From Caulobacteraceae bacterium (lineage in GTDB: Bacteria; Pseudomonadota; Alphaproteobacteria; Caulobacterales; Caulobacteraceae): a stretch of DNA of 64,000 bases. Below the pieces are notes generated by a model. That model saw nothing but the letters and a program-made list of their open reading frames with translations. It was not told the DNA's origin and ran no database searches. The DNA lies in the NCBI GenBank assembly GCA_025352085.1, contig JANXUA010000029.1:1-64000 (forward strand). The letters run 5' to 3'. Numbering within the stretch: the first letter of the stretch is position 1; every line of letters begins with the position of its first letter. Shown here one piece after another: positions 45,753 through 55,897 of this stretch. The translations under genes were made by a program, and so were the position numbers.

Positions 45753-47669
45753 ATCTGCGGCATAGCCGGTCGTGTCGCGGTCGGCGCCGGTGGCGAGGGC
45801 CTCGTTCGCGCCATGCTGGACGCGATCCGACATCGCGGACCGGACGACGAGGGCGTTTGGGGTGAGGGCGGGACTTGGCTCGGCCAAAGGCGCCTGTCGA
45901 TCATCGATCTGTCGCCGGCTGGCCATCAGCCGATGGTCTCGGCGTGCGGTCGATATGTCGCCACCATAAACGGCGAAATCTACAACTTTGTCACCTTGCG
46001 CGCTGAGCTTGAAGCGACCGGCAAGATCGCTTGGCGGGGACATTCCGACAGCGAGGTGTTGCTCGAGGCCATCGCCCGCTGGGGGCTCGTCACCGCGCTA
46101 CGACGGGCGGCGGGCATGTTTGCTCTGGGACTGTGGGACCGCCAGAGTCGAACCTTGCAGCTCGCACGGGACCGATTCGGAGAAAAACCCTTATATTATA
46201 ACCTGAAAGGGGAGACTCTTAGCTTCGCATCTGAACTGGGGGCCCTTGAACAACTGCCCGACCTCGACCTCGACCTCGATCCCGGCGCACTTTCGCTATA
46301 TTTCCGCTACGGCTACATCCCGGCGCCCTACGCAATTTATTCGTCCGTGCGCAAACTTCCTCCGGCTTGCGTGTTGACCTGGCGAGCGGGAGAGGCCGGG
46401 GCGATCACCCCGTATTTTTCGGTGTCGGACCTGGTCGAAGCCGGTCGCGCGGACCCGTTGACCAACGATGAGTCGGCCATCGAGGCGTTGGACCTGGCTC
46501 TTCGCGCGGCGGTCGGCGGCCAGATGGTCGCCGACGTGCCGTTGGGCGCCTTTCTTTCGGGCGGCGTGGATTCGTCGCTGATCGTCGGCGTGATGCAAGC
46601 CTTGTCGGATCGACCGGTCAAGACCTTCACCCTCGGTTTTGAATCGCCGGTGTTTAACGAGGCCGAACACGCCAAGGCGGTCGCCCGGCACCTGGGGACC
46701 GACCACACCGAGCACTATGTCACCGTCAAGGACGCCCAGGCGATCGCGCCCCAGCTCGGCGACCTCTATGACGAACCCTTCGCCGACGCCTCGCAGATAC
46801 CGACGTACCTCATCAGCAAGATGGCGCGCGAGCATGTGACGGTAAGCCTGACCGGCGATGGCGGCGACGAGATGTTCGCCGGCTACGTGCGCTACCCCGG
46901 CGTTCCGCGGCTATGGAAGGCGATCGGCAAGGCCCCGTTTCGCGGGCTCGCGGGCCGGTTCTTGGCCGATCTGCCCATGGGTCTGGTTGAAACCGGTCTG
47001 GCGGCGCTTGGACCTTTGGCGCGGCAATACACCTCGCGCGGCCGTTTGGGGCCAGCCCTGCGCAAGGTGGCGCGGTGGCTGCCGGCGCGTGATCTGGACG
47101 ACCTCTATGAGCGCACTATGACCGCGTGGCCCGATCCCGCGGCCCTTCTGGTTGGCGGAGCGGTGACGACGACGGCGTGGCGGCCCGACTCCCCGCGTCT
47201 CGCGCGTCCGCTGGAACGCATGCTGTGGCGAGACTCGGTCGACTATCTGCCGGGCGATATCCTGTGCAAGGTTGATCGCGCCGCCATGGCGGTCGCTCTG
47301 GAGACCCGCGTCCCCCTGCTCGACCACAACGTCGCCGCACTGGCCTGGCGGGCCCCGGACGGTATGAAAATTCGGGAAGGGGAGACCAAGTGGCTGATGC
47401 GCCGGGTGCTGGATCGTTATGTGCCTCGCGCCTTGATCGATCGCCCCAAGATGGGTTTTTCCGTGCCGCTGCACGATTGGCTGACCAAGGATTTACGCGA
47501 TTGGGCGGAGGGCCTGCTTGATCCGGTGGTGATTGTTCGCCAGGGCGTGCTCAACCCAGAGCCGGTGGCGAGGGTCTGGCGTCGTTATCTCTCCGGCGAT
47601 TCCTCGGCCGACCATCAGATCTGGACCCTTTTGATGTTTCAATCCTGGATGGCGGCGCGCGGTCGATGA
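45753..47669 (+). CDS. asnB: Asparagine synthetase (glutamine-hydrolysing) with an ATC at the start position
   Basis: A class II glutamine amidotransferase. The frame from 45753 reads ATC TGC GGC ATA GCC, that is the expected MCGIAG with Met replaced by Ile; Cys is the catalytic residue that must follow the initiator. GAGG lies seven bases upstream. The first ATG, 45813, would remove this Cys. Further motifs: RHRGPDDEGVW, NGEIYNF, and the synthetase loop LSGGVDSSL (ATP-PP site), then SLTGDGGDEMFAGY. Length from 45753 is 638 residues, normal for the family. Such enzymes often lie in surface-polysaccharide loci. Confidence 0.9.
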   Translation: MCGIAGRVAVGAGGEGLVRAMLDAIRHRGPDDEGVWGEGGTWLGQRRLSIIDLSPAGHQPMVSACGRYVATINGEIYNFVTLRAELEATGKIAWRGHSDSEVLLEAIARWGLVTALRRAAGMFALGLWDRQSRTLQLARDRFGEKPLYYNLKGETLSFASELGALEQLPDLDLDLDPGALSLYFRYGYIPAPYAIYSSVRKLPPACVLTWRAGEAGAITPYFSVSDLVEAGRADPLTNDESAIEALDLALRAAVGGQMVADVPLGAFLSGGVDSSLIVGVMQALSDRPVKTFTLGFESPVFNEAEHAKAVARHLGTDHTEHYVTVKDAQAIAPQLGDLYDEPFADASQIPTYLISKMAREHVTVSLTGDGGDEMFAGYVRYPGVPRLWKAIGKAPFRGLAGRFLADLPMGLVETGLAALGPLARQYTSRGRLGPALRKVARWLPARDLDDLYERTMTAWPDPAALLVGGAVTTTAWRPDSPRLARPLERMLWRDSVDYLPGDILCKVDRAAMAVALETRVPLLDHNVAALAWRAPDGMKIREGETKWLMRRVLDRYVPRALIDRPKMGFSVPLHDWLTKDLRDWAEGLLDPVVIVRQGVLNPEPVARVWRRYLSGDSSADHQIWTLLMFQSWMAARGR

Positions 47670-47673
47670 TGCG

Positions 47674-47791
47674 CTAAAGCAAACCCCGCGCGGACGGTTT
47701 CGTCCGAAAGGGTATGATTTACTCTGGATTTAAACGTGTAGAGCCTGATTGAAGTGTTTGCGTCTTTTCCGTGCAAACGCGTCAGGCTCCA
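47674..47791. repeat. Composite palindromic intergenic repeat, copy D
   Basis: The right half (47739-47791) has outer arms AGAGCCTGATT and CAGGCTCCA and inner arms TTTGCG/CGCAAA-like, matching unit X of copy B; AAACGTGTAGAGCCTGATT is shared with it. The left half (47674-47728) is a diverged unit Y with the hairpin GGACGGTTTCGTCC. Same orientation as copy B. It separates asnB from the Gln-rich lipoprotein gene. Confidence 0.75.
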
Positions 47792-47873
47792 GGTTCAAGC
47801 GCCGTTCATCCGCCAAGGCGCAAACCCCATTCCCGCAAACGGAACCAAGCGCTCAGGCGAGGATTATTGCATT

Positions 47874-49490
47874 ATGAAACCGCAAAACACACGCAGACTC
47901 AACCTGTTCGTCTCCGCGGCCGTCGCCGCGCTGTCGCTGGCGGCGTGCCAAAAGCCCGCACAGACCGCGGCTGTTGATCCGAACGCCTTGCCGCCGGGCG
48001 CCTTGCCGTTGAACCAGGCGCCGCCGCCCGGCTACGCCGCTCCGGCGCCGACCCCAAGCGCCCTGCCGGCCGCGCCGATGGCGCGGTTCGCGCCGGCGCC
48101 GAGAAACCAGCGGTACCGCTATGTTGAGCGCGCCGCCGCCATGAACGACGCTTTCGCGCAGAGCCCGCCCGACTACGCCGTCGACTACCAAGGTACGCGA
48201 CCTTGGGTCTGGAAAGCTCACAACGGCGCCTATCGCGTCGCTGAACAGGTCCCGGGCGGCGAACGCTATTATTATTATGATCAAGGGGCTTCCGAGCCTT
48301 ACCTGATCCGCGATCCGCAATATACCTACGCCTATGACCAGGGGCAGTTCGTTGAGCTGTACGACGGCTACGGTCGCCCCCTGTCGCCCGATGTCGCGGC
48401 GGCTCAGGCGTCCTACGCCGGCCGCTATCTCTACTACGCCCGTCAGCTCTATCTGGCGGCGCTCAACAACCGCCGCGAGGCGGCCTATGAAGCGAATTGG
48501 CGCGCTCGCCAATCGGCTGAGTTCGCCCAGCACCAGCAATGGCGCGACGAGCAGCAAAGGGACGCCGAATGGCGTGACTGGCACGACCAGAACAGTCAGC
48601 GCGAACAGGCGGTCTGGCGTGATGATCGCAGCCAGCGCCAGGGATATGGCGTCGGAACGGTAGCCGCCGCCGCGGGCGCGGCCGGCGTGGCCGGGTGGCT
48701 GCTTGGCTCCCAACACCATCAGCATGATGGCCAACCATATGCGAACGGCGACCAGCAGGCCCAGGCGGTCGCCTTGGCGCGCCAGCAACAGGCCCAATCC
48801 GATCTGGCCCGCCAACAACAGGCCGCCATGATGGCCCGTGGCCAACAGGCACAGTCTGACCAGATGGCTCAGCAGCAGGCAGCCCGGCAGGCTCAAGCCG
48901 CCGCTCAGGCGCATCAACAACAGGCGCAGTCTGACCTCGCCCGCCAGCAACCGGCGGCGATGATGGCGCGCGGTCAGCAGTCGCAGGCCGATCAGATGCG
49001 GCGTCAGATGGAGCAGCAACAGGCGGCCCGGCAGGCTCAAGCCGTCGCTCAGGCGCATCAACAACAGGCCCAATCTGACCTCGCCCGACAGCAACAGGCG
49101 GCGATGATGGCGCGAGGCCAACAGGCGCAGGCCGATCAGATGCGTCATCAGATGGCCCAGCAGCAGGCCGCTCGTCAGGCGCAAGCCACCCAAGCTCGCC
49201 AGCAACAGATGCAGGCCGAGCAGGCGCGTCAACAAGCGGCTCAGCAATTGGCCGCCCAGCAGCAGGCGGCTCGTCCGGCGCAAGCCGCTCAGGCTCGTCA
49301 GCAACAGTTGCAGGCCGAGCAGGCCCGTCAGCAGGTGGCTCAGCAACAGACCGCCGTTCATCTGGCTCAGGCTCAAGCGCGGAAGGCCGCTCCTAAGCCG
49401 GTCGCGGTCAGCCCGGAGGACGCCGCGCGCCGGGAGGCGATGCGCACTGCGGCCAAGGAGCGCGACGCGGCCGGACAACCCAAACAATAG
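47874..49490 (+). CDS. Gln-rich lipoprotein with tandem repeats
   Basis: A 538-residue predicted lipoprotein (lipobox LSLAAC near residue 22). After a Pro/Ala linker comes a Tyr-rich domain (about 80-195) with repeated YYYYDQG, QYTYAYDQG and ELYDGYGRPL. A charged helical region follows, then a glycine-zipper hydrophobic segment (VGTVAAAAGAAGVAGWLLG, about residues 260-280), and from residue 300 a Gln/Ala-rich coiled-coil-like tail with three near-perfect tandem repeats. ATG 47874 is chosen for its signal and GCGAGGA upstream; the frame to 47754 crosses repeat D. No family recognised; an envelope or adhesion role is inference. Confidence 0.72.
   Translation: MKPQNTRRLNLFVSAAVAALSLAACQKPAQTAAVDPNALPPGALPLNQAPPPGYAAPAPTPSALPAAPMARFAPAPRNQRYRYVERAAAMNDAFAQSPPDYAVDYQGTRPWVWKAHNGAYRVAEQVPGGERYYYYDQGASEPYLIRDPQYTYAYDQGQFVELYDGYGRPLSPDVAAAQASYAGRYLYYARQLYLAALNNRREAAYEANWRARQSAEFAQHQQWRDEQQRDAEWRDWHDQNSQREQAVWRDDRSQRQGYGVGTVAAAAGAAGVAGWLLGSQHHQHDGQPYANGDQQAQAVALARQQQAQSDLARQQQAAMMARGQQAQSDQMAQQQAARQAQAAAQAHQQQAQSDLARQQPAAMMARGQQSQADQMRRQMEQQQAARQAQAVAQAHQQQAQSDLARQQQAAMMARGQQAQADQMRHQMAQQQAARQAQATQARQQQMQAEQARQQAAQQLAAQQQAARPAQAAQARQQQLQAEQARQQVAQQQTAVHLAQAQARKAAPKPVAVSPEDAARREAMRTAAKERDAAGQPKQ
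48783..49199 (+). repeat. Three tandem coding repeats of 132, 144 and 141 bases
   Basis: Unit 1 is 48783-48914, unit 2 48915-49058, unit 3 49059-49199. Each begins with CAG/CAA codons for QQQAQSDLAR, continues AAMMARGQQ and ends AARQAQA. Unit 1 lacks four codons present in the others (RQMx). Further degenerate copies follow to about 49370. Such repeats invite expansion and contraction. Confidence 0.85.
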
Positions 49491-49555
49491 TTTGCGGCAT
49501 GTCGCGTTCGGCGGATTGAGGTGACTTTTTCCGCCGGTCCGCTATCGATGCGGCC

Positions 49556-50563
49556 ATGCGTATATTGATCACCGGAGCCGCCGGCTTCATCGGGTTTCAC
49601 CTAGCGGCGCGTCTGCTGACCGATGGTCACGAGGTCGTCGGCGTCGACGGCATGACCGACTATTACGATGTGCGCCTAAAGACGGCCCGGTTTTCCATAC
49701 TCGACGAACACGACGCCTTTTCCGGCCACACCGTCATGCTTGAAGACATGGCCGCCCTGGCCGCGGTGGCCGAAGAGGACCCCCCGGAGGTGATCATCCA
49801 TCTGGCGGCGCAGGCTGGTGTTCGCTACAGTCTTGAAAATCCGCGCGCCTATATCGACGCCAATCTCGTGGGCACGTTCAACGTGATGGAGGTGGCCAAG
49901 AGCCACGACGTCCGCCATTTTTTGGTGGCCTCGACCAGCTCGGTCTACGGCGCCAACGCCGCCATCCCGTTCGCCGAGACGGATCGCGCCGATCACCCGA
50001 TGACCCTCTATGCCGCCACGAAAAAGGCGACCGAGGAAATGACCCACGCCTACAGCCATTTGTGGGACATCCCGACGACGGCCCTGCGATTTTTCACGGT
50101 GTACGGGCCGTGGGGCCGCCCGGACATGGCCTTGTTCAAGTTCGTCGATGCGATTCTGGGCGATGAGCCGATTGATGTCTACAATCATGGTGAGATGAAG
50201 CGCGATTTCACCTACGTCGATGACTTGGTCGAAGCTGTGTCGCGTCTGACAGCCGCACCGCCCAAGCGCGAGGCTCCGCTCGTCGGCGTCCGTGATTCGC
50301 TCAGTCCCGTGGCGCCGTGGCGGGCCGTCAATGTCGGCGGCGGCCGACCAGTCGATCTGACGGCCTTTATTAGCGCCATCGAAAGCTCACTGGGGCGCAA
50401 GGCGCGGCTCAATCTTTTGCCAATGCAGGCCGGCGACGTGCCAACGACCTTCGCCGACACCAGCCTGCTGACCGCCCTGATCGATTATCGACCCGCCACC
50501 GATCTGCAGACGGGCGTCGCGGCCTTCTGCGACTGGCACAAAGCCCACTATCAGAAGGACTGA
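49556..50563 (+). CDS. NAD-dependent epimerase, UDP-glucuronate 4-epimerase type
   Basis: A 335-residue extended SDR. NAD motif GAAGFIGFHLA near residue 7, catalytic ASTSSVYG and YAATKKATE (Tyr and Lys), and GVDGMTDYYDVRLK at the end of the second strand, which is typical of UDP-glucuronate (galacturonate-forming) epimerases. It makes a sugar nucleotide for surface polysaccharide. With asnB just upstream it may belong to an envelope polysaccharide set, although glycosyltransferases are not in the window. Confidence 0.88.
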   Translation: MRILITGAAGFIGFHLAARLLTDGHEVVGVDGMTDYYDVRLKTARFSILDEHDAFSGHTVMLEDMAALAAVAEEDPPEVIIHLAAQAGVRYSLENPRAYIDANLVGTFNVMEVAKSHDVRHFLVASTSSVYGANAAIPFAETDRADHPMTLYAATKKATEEMTHAYSHLWDIPTTALRFFTVYGPWGRPDMALFKFVDAILGDEPIDVYNHGEMKRDFTYVDDLVEAVSRLTAAPPKREAPLVGVRDSLSPVAPWRAVNVGGGRPVDLTAFISAIESSLGRKARLNLLPMQAGDVPTTFADTSLLTALIDYRPATDLQTGVAAFCDWHKAHYQKD

Positions 50564-50740
50564 CGGGGCGGGACAGAAAGGGCGGCTAGCTTCAATCCGC
50601 CGCGTCGACCAGCCTTCCTGATCGTCTCGAACGCGATAGACCCGCTTCCAGAAACGACCGAGGCGACCCATGCCGACCGTCAGGACGATGAATCAGGCGT
50701 CCTGGCTGGTGAACGGGACCAACTTTTCGCACTGCAGCGT

Positions 50741-50769
50741 TTGAACGCTCCAAGCCGCTGCGCTAGAAC
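50741..50769 (+). promoter_or_regulatory. Candidate promoter of the nuo operon
   Basis: TTGAAC (50741-50746), 17 bases, TAGAAC (50764-50769). It lies 29 bases before the nuoA start codon in a 235-base intergenic region. The rest of that region holds nothing else I can support; the frames covering it look like shadows. Confidence 0.4.
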
Positions 50770-50798
50770 ACCGCCGACTCTCTCGCGCGAAAGCCGTC

Positions 50799-51176
50799 AT
50801 GAACGCCCTTCTGCTTCTGTACCTGCCGATCTTGATCTTTCTGGGGATAGCCGGCGCCCTCGCGATCGGCTTCATCGTGGCCGCGTCGATCATCGCGCCC
50901 AAGGCGCCGGATGCCGAGAAATTGTCGTCCTACGAGTGCGGATTCAACGCTTTCGATGACGCACGGATGAAGTTCGACGTGCGCTTCTATCTCGTTTCGA
51001 TCCTGTTCATCATTTTCGACCTGGAAGTAGCGTTCCTGTTTCCCTGGGCGGTGGCGTTAATGAAGCTGCCCCACGCGACCGGCCAATGGGCGTTCTGGAG
51101 CATGCTGGCCTTTCTGGTCGATGTGACCCTTGGCTATGTCTATGTTTGGAAGAGGGGCGCGCTGGAATGGGAATAG
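50799..51176 (+). CDS. nuoA: NADH-quinone oxidoreductase subunit A
   Basis: A 125-residue membrane subunit of complex I with three helices. The conserved loop [20 protein letters not shown] contains the quinone-site Cys, and [16 protein letters not shown] is the family signature. First gene of the operon; its last ten bases overlap nuoB. Confidence 0.96.
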   Translation: MNALLLLYLPILIFLGIAGALAIGFIVAASIIAPKAPDAEKLSSYECGFNAFDDARMKFDVRFYLVSILFIIFDLEVAFLFPWAVALMKLPHATGQWAFWSMLAFLVDVTLGYVYVWKRGALEWE

Positions 51177-51727
51177 AAACGCTCGCCTTGATGGGCGCCC
51201 GCGCCGGCGTCGAGGGCTATGACCCGACCAAGCACGACCCGTATTTCGACGGTGTCTCCGGGCAATTGGCCGACAAGGGTTTCATCGTCGCCGCCGCCGA
51301 CGATCTGATCACTTGGGCGCGCACCGGCTCGCTGATGTGGATGACCTTTGGTTTAGCATGTTGCGCGGTAGAGATGATGCAATCAGCCATGCCGCGTTAT
51401 GACCTGGAACGGTTCGGCTTCGCACCGCGCGGCAGTCCGCGTCAGTCGGATGTGATGATCGTGGCCGGCACCTTGACCAACAAGATGGCCCCGGCCTTGC
51501 GCAAGGTCTACGACCAGATGCCAGAGCCGCGCTATGTGATCTCCATGGGCAGCTGCGCCAATGGCGGCGGCTATTACTATTTCAGCTATTCGGTGGTGCG
51601 TGGCTGCGACCGCATTGTGCCGGTGGATATCTATATTCCCGGCTGCCCGCCGACCGCGGAAGCCTTGGTTTACGGCGTGCTGCAGCTGCAGAAAAAGATC
51701 CGTCGCACCGGGACGATAGAGCGATGA
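51167..51727 (+). CDS. nuoB: NADH-quinone oxidoreductase subunit B
   Basis: A 186-residue peripheral-arm subunit that holds cluster N2, the electron donor to quinone. The ligands are the tandem cysteines in [11 protein letters not shown], then [11 protein letters not shown] and [13 protein letters not shown] 51167 is chosen over the longer frame from 51086, which is a shadow of nuoA; AGAGGGG lies upstream. The stop overlaps nuoC by ATGA. Confidence 0.96.
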   Translation: MGIETLALMGARAGVEGYDPTKHDPYFDGVSGQLADKGFIVAAADDLITWARTGSLMWMTFGLACCAVEMMQSAMPRYDLERFGFAPRGSPRQSDVMIVAGTLTNKMAPALRKVYDQMPEPRYVISMGSCANGGGYYYFSYSVVRGCDRIVPVDIYIPGCPPTAEALVYGVLQLQKKIRRTGTIER

Positions 51728-52371
51728 ACTGGCGGGTGGCCGACGACGCCCTCACGGCTCTGGGCGAACAGGTCGTCGCCGGCGGCGGCGGGGCGATCGG
51801 CGATTTTTTCGTCGCCCACGGCGAAGTGACGGTGACGGCGCCGGCGGCACGCGTCGTCGAGGCCCTGACCTATTTGCGCGACGATCCGTCGCTGCAATTC
51901 CACCAGCTCATGGATCTGTGCGGCGCGGACTATCCGCAGCGATCGCTGCGCTTCGACGTGGTCTATCACCTGCTCTCGATGACCAAGAACCGGCGCATCC
52001 GGGTCAAAATCCAGACCGATGAAGACACCGCCGTAGCCTCCGTCGCCGGGGTGTTTCCGGTCGCCGACTGGTTCGAGCGCGAGGCGTTCGACATGTACGG
52101 CGTATTCTTTTCCGGCCATCCGGACCTGCGCCGCCTGCTCACCGACTACGGATTTCACGGCCATCCCCTGCGCAAGGACTTCCCGATGACCGGCTATGTC
52201 GAGGTGCGCTACGACGACGAGCTCAAGCGCGTCGTCTATGAGCCGGTGAATTCGGTCGAATTTCGCAATTGGGATTTCCTGTCGCCCTGGGAAGGCGCGG
52301 AATACGCCAAGCCGGGGCAGGGTTATCCCTATAAACTGCCCGGCGACGACAAGGCGGGGGTAAAGGCATGA
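51724..52371 (+). CDS. nuoC: NADH-quinone oxidoreductase subunit C
   Basis: A 215-residue hydrophilic subunit of the connecting arm. Family motif [28 protein letters not shown] residues lie near 115, with [20 protein letters not shown] after it. NuoC is separate from NuoD here, unlike the fused NuoCD of enterobacteria. Overlaps nuoD by ATGA. Confidence 0.96.
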   Translation: MNWRVADDALTALGEQVVAGGGGAIGDFFVAHGEVTVTAPAARVVEALTYLRDDPSLQFHQLMDLCGADYPQRSLRFDVVYHLLSMTKNRRIRVKIQTDEDTAVASVAGVFPVADWFEREAFDMYGVFFSGHPDLRRLLTDYGFHGHPLRKDFPMTGYVEVRYDDELKRVVYEPVNSVEFRNWDFLSPWEGAEYAKPGQGYPYKLPGDDKAGVKA

Positions 52372-53597
52372 GCCTCGAAACCGTCACGCCAAGTGCGTCC
52401 GCCGTCGCTCCCATTCCCGAAACGCCGGTTCGCAAATTCAGCATCAACTTTGGTCCGCAACATCCCGCCGCGCATGGCGTATTGCGTCTGATTGTGGAAC
52501 TGGACGGCGAGCTTGTCGAACGGGTTGATCCGCACATCGGCTTGCTACACCGAGGCACTGAAAAGCTGATCGAAGCGCGGCCCTATACGCAGAATACGCC
52601 ATATTTCGACCGCCTGGACTATGTCGCGCCAATGAATCAGGAGCACGCTTTCGTGCTGGCCATTGAGCGGCTGATGGGGTTGGAGGTTCCGCGCCGGGGC
52701 CAGATCATCCGCGTGCTCTATTGCGAGATCGGGCGGATCCTCAACCATTTGATGAACGTTACCACCCAGGCGTTGGACGTCGGCGCCCTGACCCCGCCGC
52801 TTTGGGGGTTCGAAGAGCGCGAAAAGCTGATGGTGTTCTATGAACGGGCGTCCGGCGCGCGCATGCACGCCAATTATTTCCGCCCGGGCGGCGTGCGTCA
52901 GGATCTGCCGGAGGCGCTGATCGATGACATCGACGCCTGGGCGGTCGCCTTCCCGCAATATCTCGCCGACATCGAGACCCTGATCACTGGCAACCGCATC
53001 TTCAAACAACGCAATGTCGACATCGGCGTGGTGAGCAAAGAGCAAGCGCTGGCGTGGGGCTTTACGGGCGTGATGCTGCGCGGATCCGGCGTGGCCTGGG
53101 ATCTGCGCCGCAACCAGTCCTATGAGATTTACGACGAACTGGACTTCGACATTCCGCTAGGCGTGCACGGCGATTGCTACGACCGGTATCTGTGCCGGGT
53201 CGAAGAGTCGCGTCAGTCAGTGAAAATTATCCGTCAGTGCGTTGATCTCTTGCGTAAAACCCCCGGTCTGGTTCTTTCCGACGATCACAAGGTCGCGCCG
53301 CCGCGCCGGGGCGAGATGAAGCAATCAATGGAAGCGCTGATCCACCATTTCAAGCTCTACAGCGAAGGCTTTCACGTGCCGGCCGGCGAGGTCTACGCCG
53401 TGGTCGAGGCGCCCAAGGGCGAGTTCGGCGTTTATCTCGTCGCCGACGGTTCCAACAAGCCCTACCGCTGCAAGATCCGCGCGCCCGGCTTTCCCCATCT
53501 GGCGGCGATGGACTGGATGAACCGGGGTCATATGCTCGCCGACATCAGCGCCATCCTGGGCTCGCTCGACATCGTGTTTGGGGAGATCGACCGGTGA
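52368..53597 (+). CDS. nuoD: NADH-quinone oxidoreductase subunit D
   Basis: A 409-residue subunit that lines the quinone site. Motifs [15 protein letters not shown] near residue 28, [27 protein letters not shown] and [13 protein letters not shown]; the C-terminus [12 protein letters not shown] is the family end. The N-terminal 20 residues are variable. Overlaps nuoE by ATGA. Confidence 0.96.
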   Translation: MSLETVTPSASAVAPIPETPVRKFSINFGPQHPAAHGVLRLIVELDGELVERVDPHIGLLHRGTEKLIEARPYTQNTPYFDRLDYVAPMNQEHAFVLAIERLMGLEVPRRGQIIRVLYCEIGRILNHLMNVTTQALDVGALTPPLWGFEEREKLMVFYERASGARMHANYFRPGGVRQDLPEALIDDIDAWAVAFPQYLADIETLITGNRIFKQRNVDIGVVSKEQALAWGFTGVMLRGSGVAWDLRRNQSYEIYDELDFDIPLGVHGDCYDRYLCRVEESRQSVKIIRQCVDLLRKTPGLVLSDDHKVAPPRRGEMKQSMEALIHHFKLYSEGFHVPAGEVYAVVEAPKGEFGVYLVADGSNKPYRCKIRAPGFPHLAAMDWMNRGHMLADISAILGSLDIVFGEIDR

Positions 53598-54259
53598 GTG
53601 TTCGTCGTCTGGCCAAGGACCAGCCCGCGTCTTTCGCGTTCTCCGCCGAAGCGCTGGAACAGGCGCAGTGGTGGATGGCCAAATTCCCGCAGGGCCGCGC
53701 GCAATCGGCGGTGATTCCCCTGCTGTGGCTGGTGCAGAAGCAGGAAGGCTGGGTGCCCGAGCCGGCGCTGCGGGTCGTCGCCGAAATGCTCGGCATGCCG
53801 GTGATCCGCGCGCTTGAGATCGCCACCTTCTACACCATGTTCCAGCTCTCGCCAGTGGGAACGGTGGCGCATGTTCAGCTGTGCGGCACGACGCCGTGCA
53901 TGCTGCGCGGCGCCAACGCCCTCAAGACAGTGCTTGAGGCGCGCGTCGGCCATCGCGACCATCCCTCGCCGGACGGGCGGCTTTCCTGGGAGGAGGTCGA
54001 GTGCCTGGGCGCCTGCGCCAATGCGCCTATGGCCGCGATTAACGACTATTATTACGAAGACCTGACGCCGGAATCGCTCGGCGGCCTGCTGGATGATTTC
54101 GCCGCTGGCAACGCCCCGCCGCCCGGATCGTCGATCGGTCGCACCGGCTGCGCGCCGGAGGGCGGTCCGCTCTCGCTGACCGATCTGGCGCTCTATGACT
54201 GCTCTCGCGCCAAGGCGATCAAGCTCCCGAACGCACCCGAGAAAGTGTTGGCGTCGTGA
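53594..54259 (+). CDS. nuoE: NADH-quinone oxidoreductase subunit E
   Basis: A 221-residue subunit carrying the [2Fe-2S] cluster N1a. Ligands: [10 protein letters not shown] and, further on, [11 protein letters not shown]. The C-terminal 50 residues (after TPESLGGLL) are a low-complexity extension ([18 protein letters not shown]) seen in alphaproteobacterial NuoE. The start is GTG or ATG-like at 53594 (overlap GTGA with nuoD). It overlaps the next small gene by GTGA. Confidence 0.94.
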   Translation: MSVRRLAKDQPASFAFSAEALEQAQWWMAKFPQGRAQSAVIPLLWLVQKQEGWVPEPALRVVAEMLGMPVIRALEIATFYTMFQLSPVGTVAHVQLCGTTPCMLRGANALKTVLEARVGHRDHPSPDGRLSWEEVECLGACANAPMAAINDYYYEDLTPESLGGLLDDFAAGNAPPPGSSIGRTGCAPEGGPLSLTDLALYDCSRAKAIKLPNAPEKVLAS

Positions 54260-54524
54260 CCGAGGTGACGGAATCTCATGATCGATACACCGCGCGGCTC
54301 AAAGCCTTCCGCGCCGACCAACGCAGCACGACAAACGCCGGCGTTGTCACCTGTCTGATCGGCCTCTTGCTGATGGTTTCGGGGCAATATGTGGCGGAAT
54401 TTCCGCGTTGGGCGCCGTATGCGGGATTTGCGGTCATTGTCTTTGGATGGGGACTATTCACTCTTAGCATATTCAAGGCCGTCGCCTTTCGGCGCGCCAA
54501 TCCACCGATACCCGAAGTTCGCTC

Positions 54525-54528
<4 letters not shown>
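54256..54528 (+). CDS. Small two-helix membrane protein between nuoE and nuoF
   Basis: A 90-residue protein with a charged N-terminus ([20 protein letters not shown]), two hydrophobic helices (about 30-45 and 53-74) and a short positive tail. GTG 54256 overlaps nuoE by four bases, and its stop overlaps nuoF by four bases, so translation is coupled on both sides. It is not one of the 14 standard complex I subunits. Its unusual position suggests a role in assembly or as an accessory subunit, which is inference. Confidence 0.7.
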
Positions 54529-55841
<1,313 letters not shown>

Positions 55842-55897
55842 CGGGCTATCGCCCCGGCCATGCCTCGCCCGACCTCTCGCCGTCACGGTAGCCGCCC

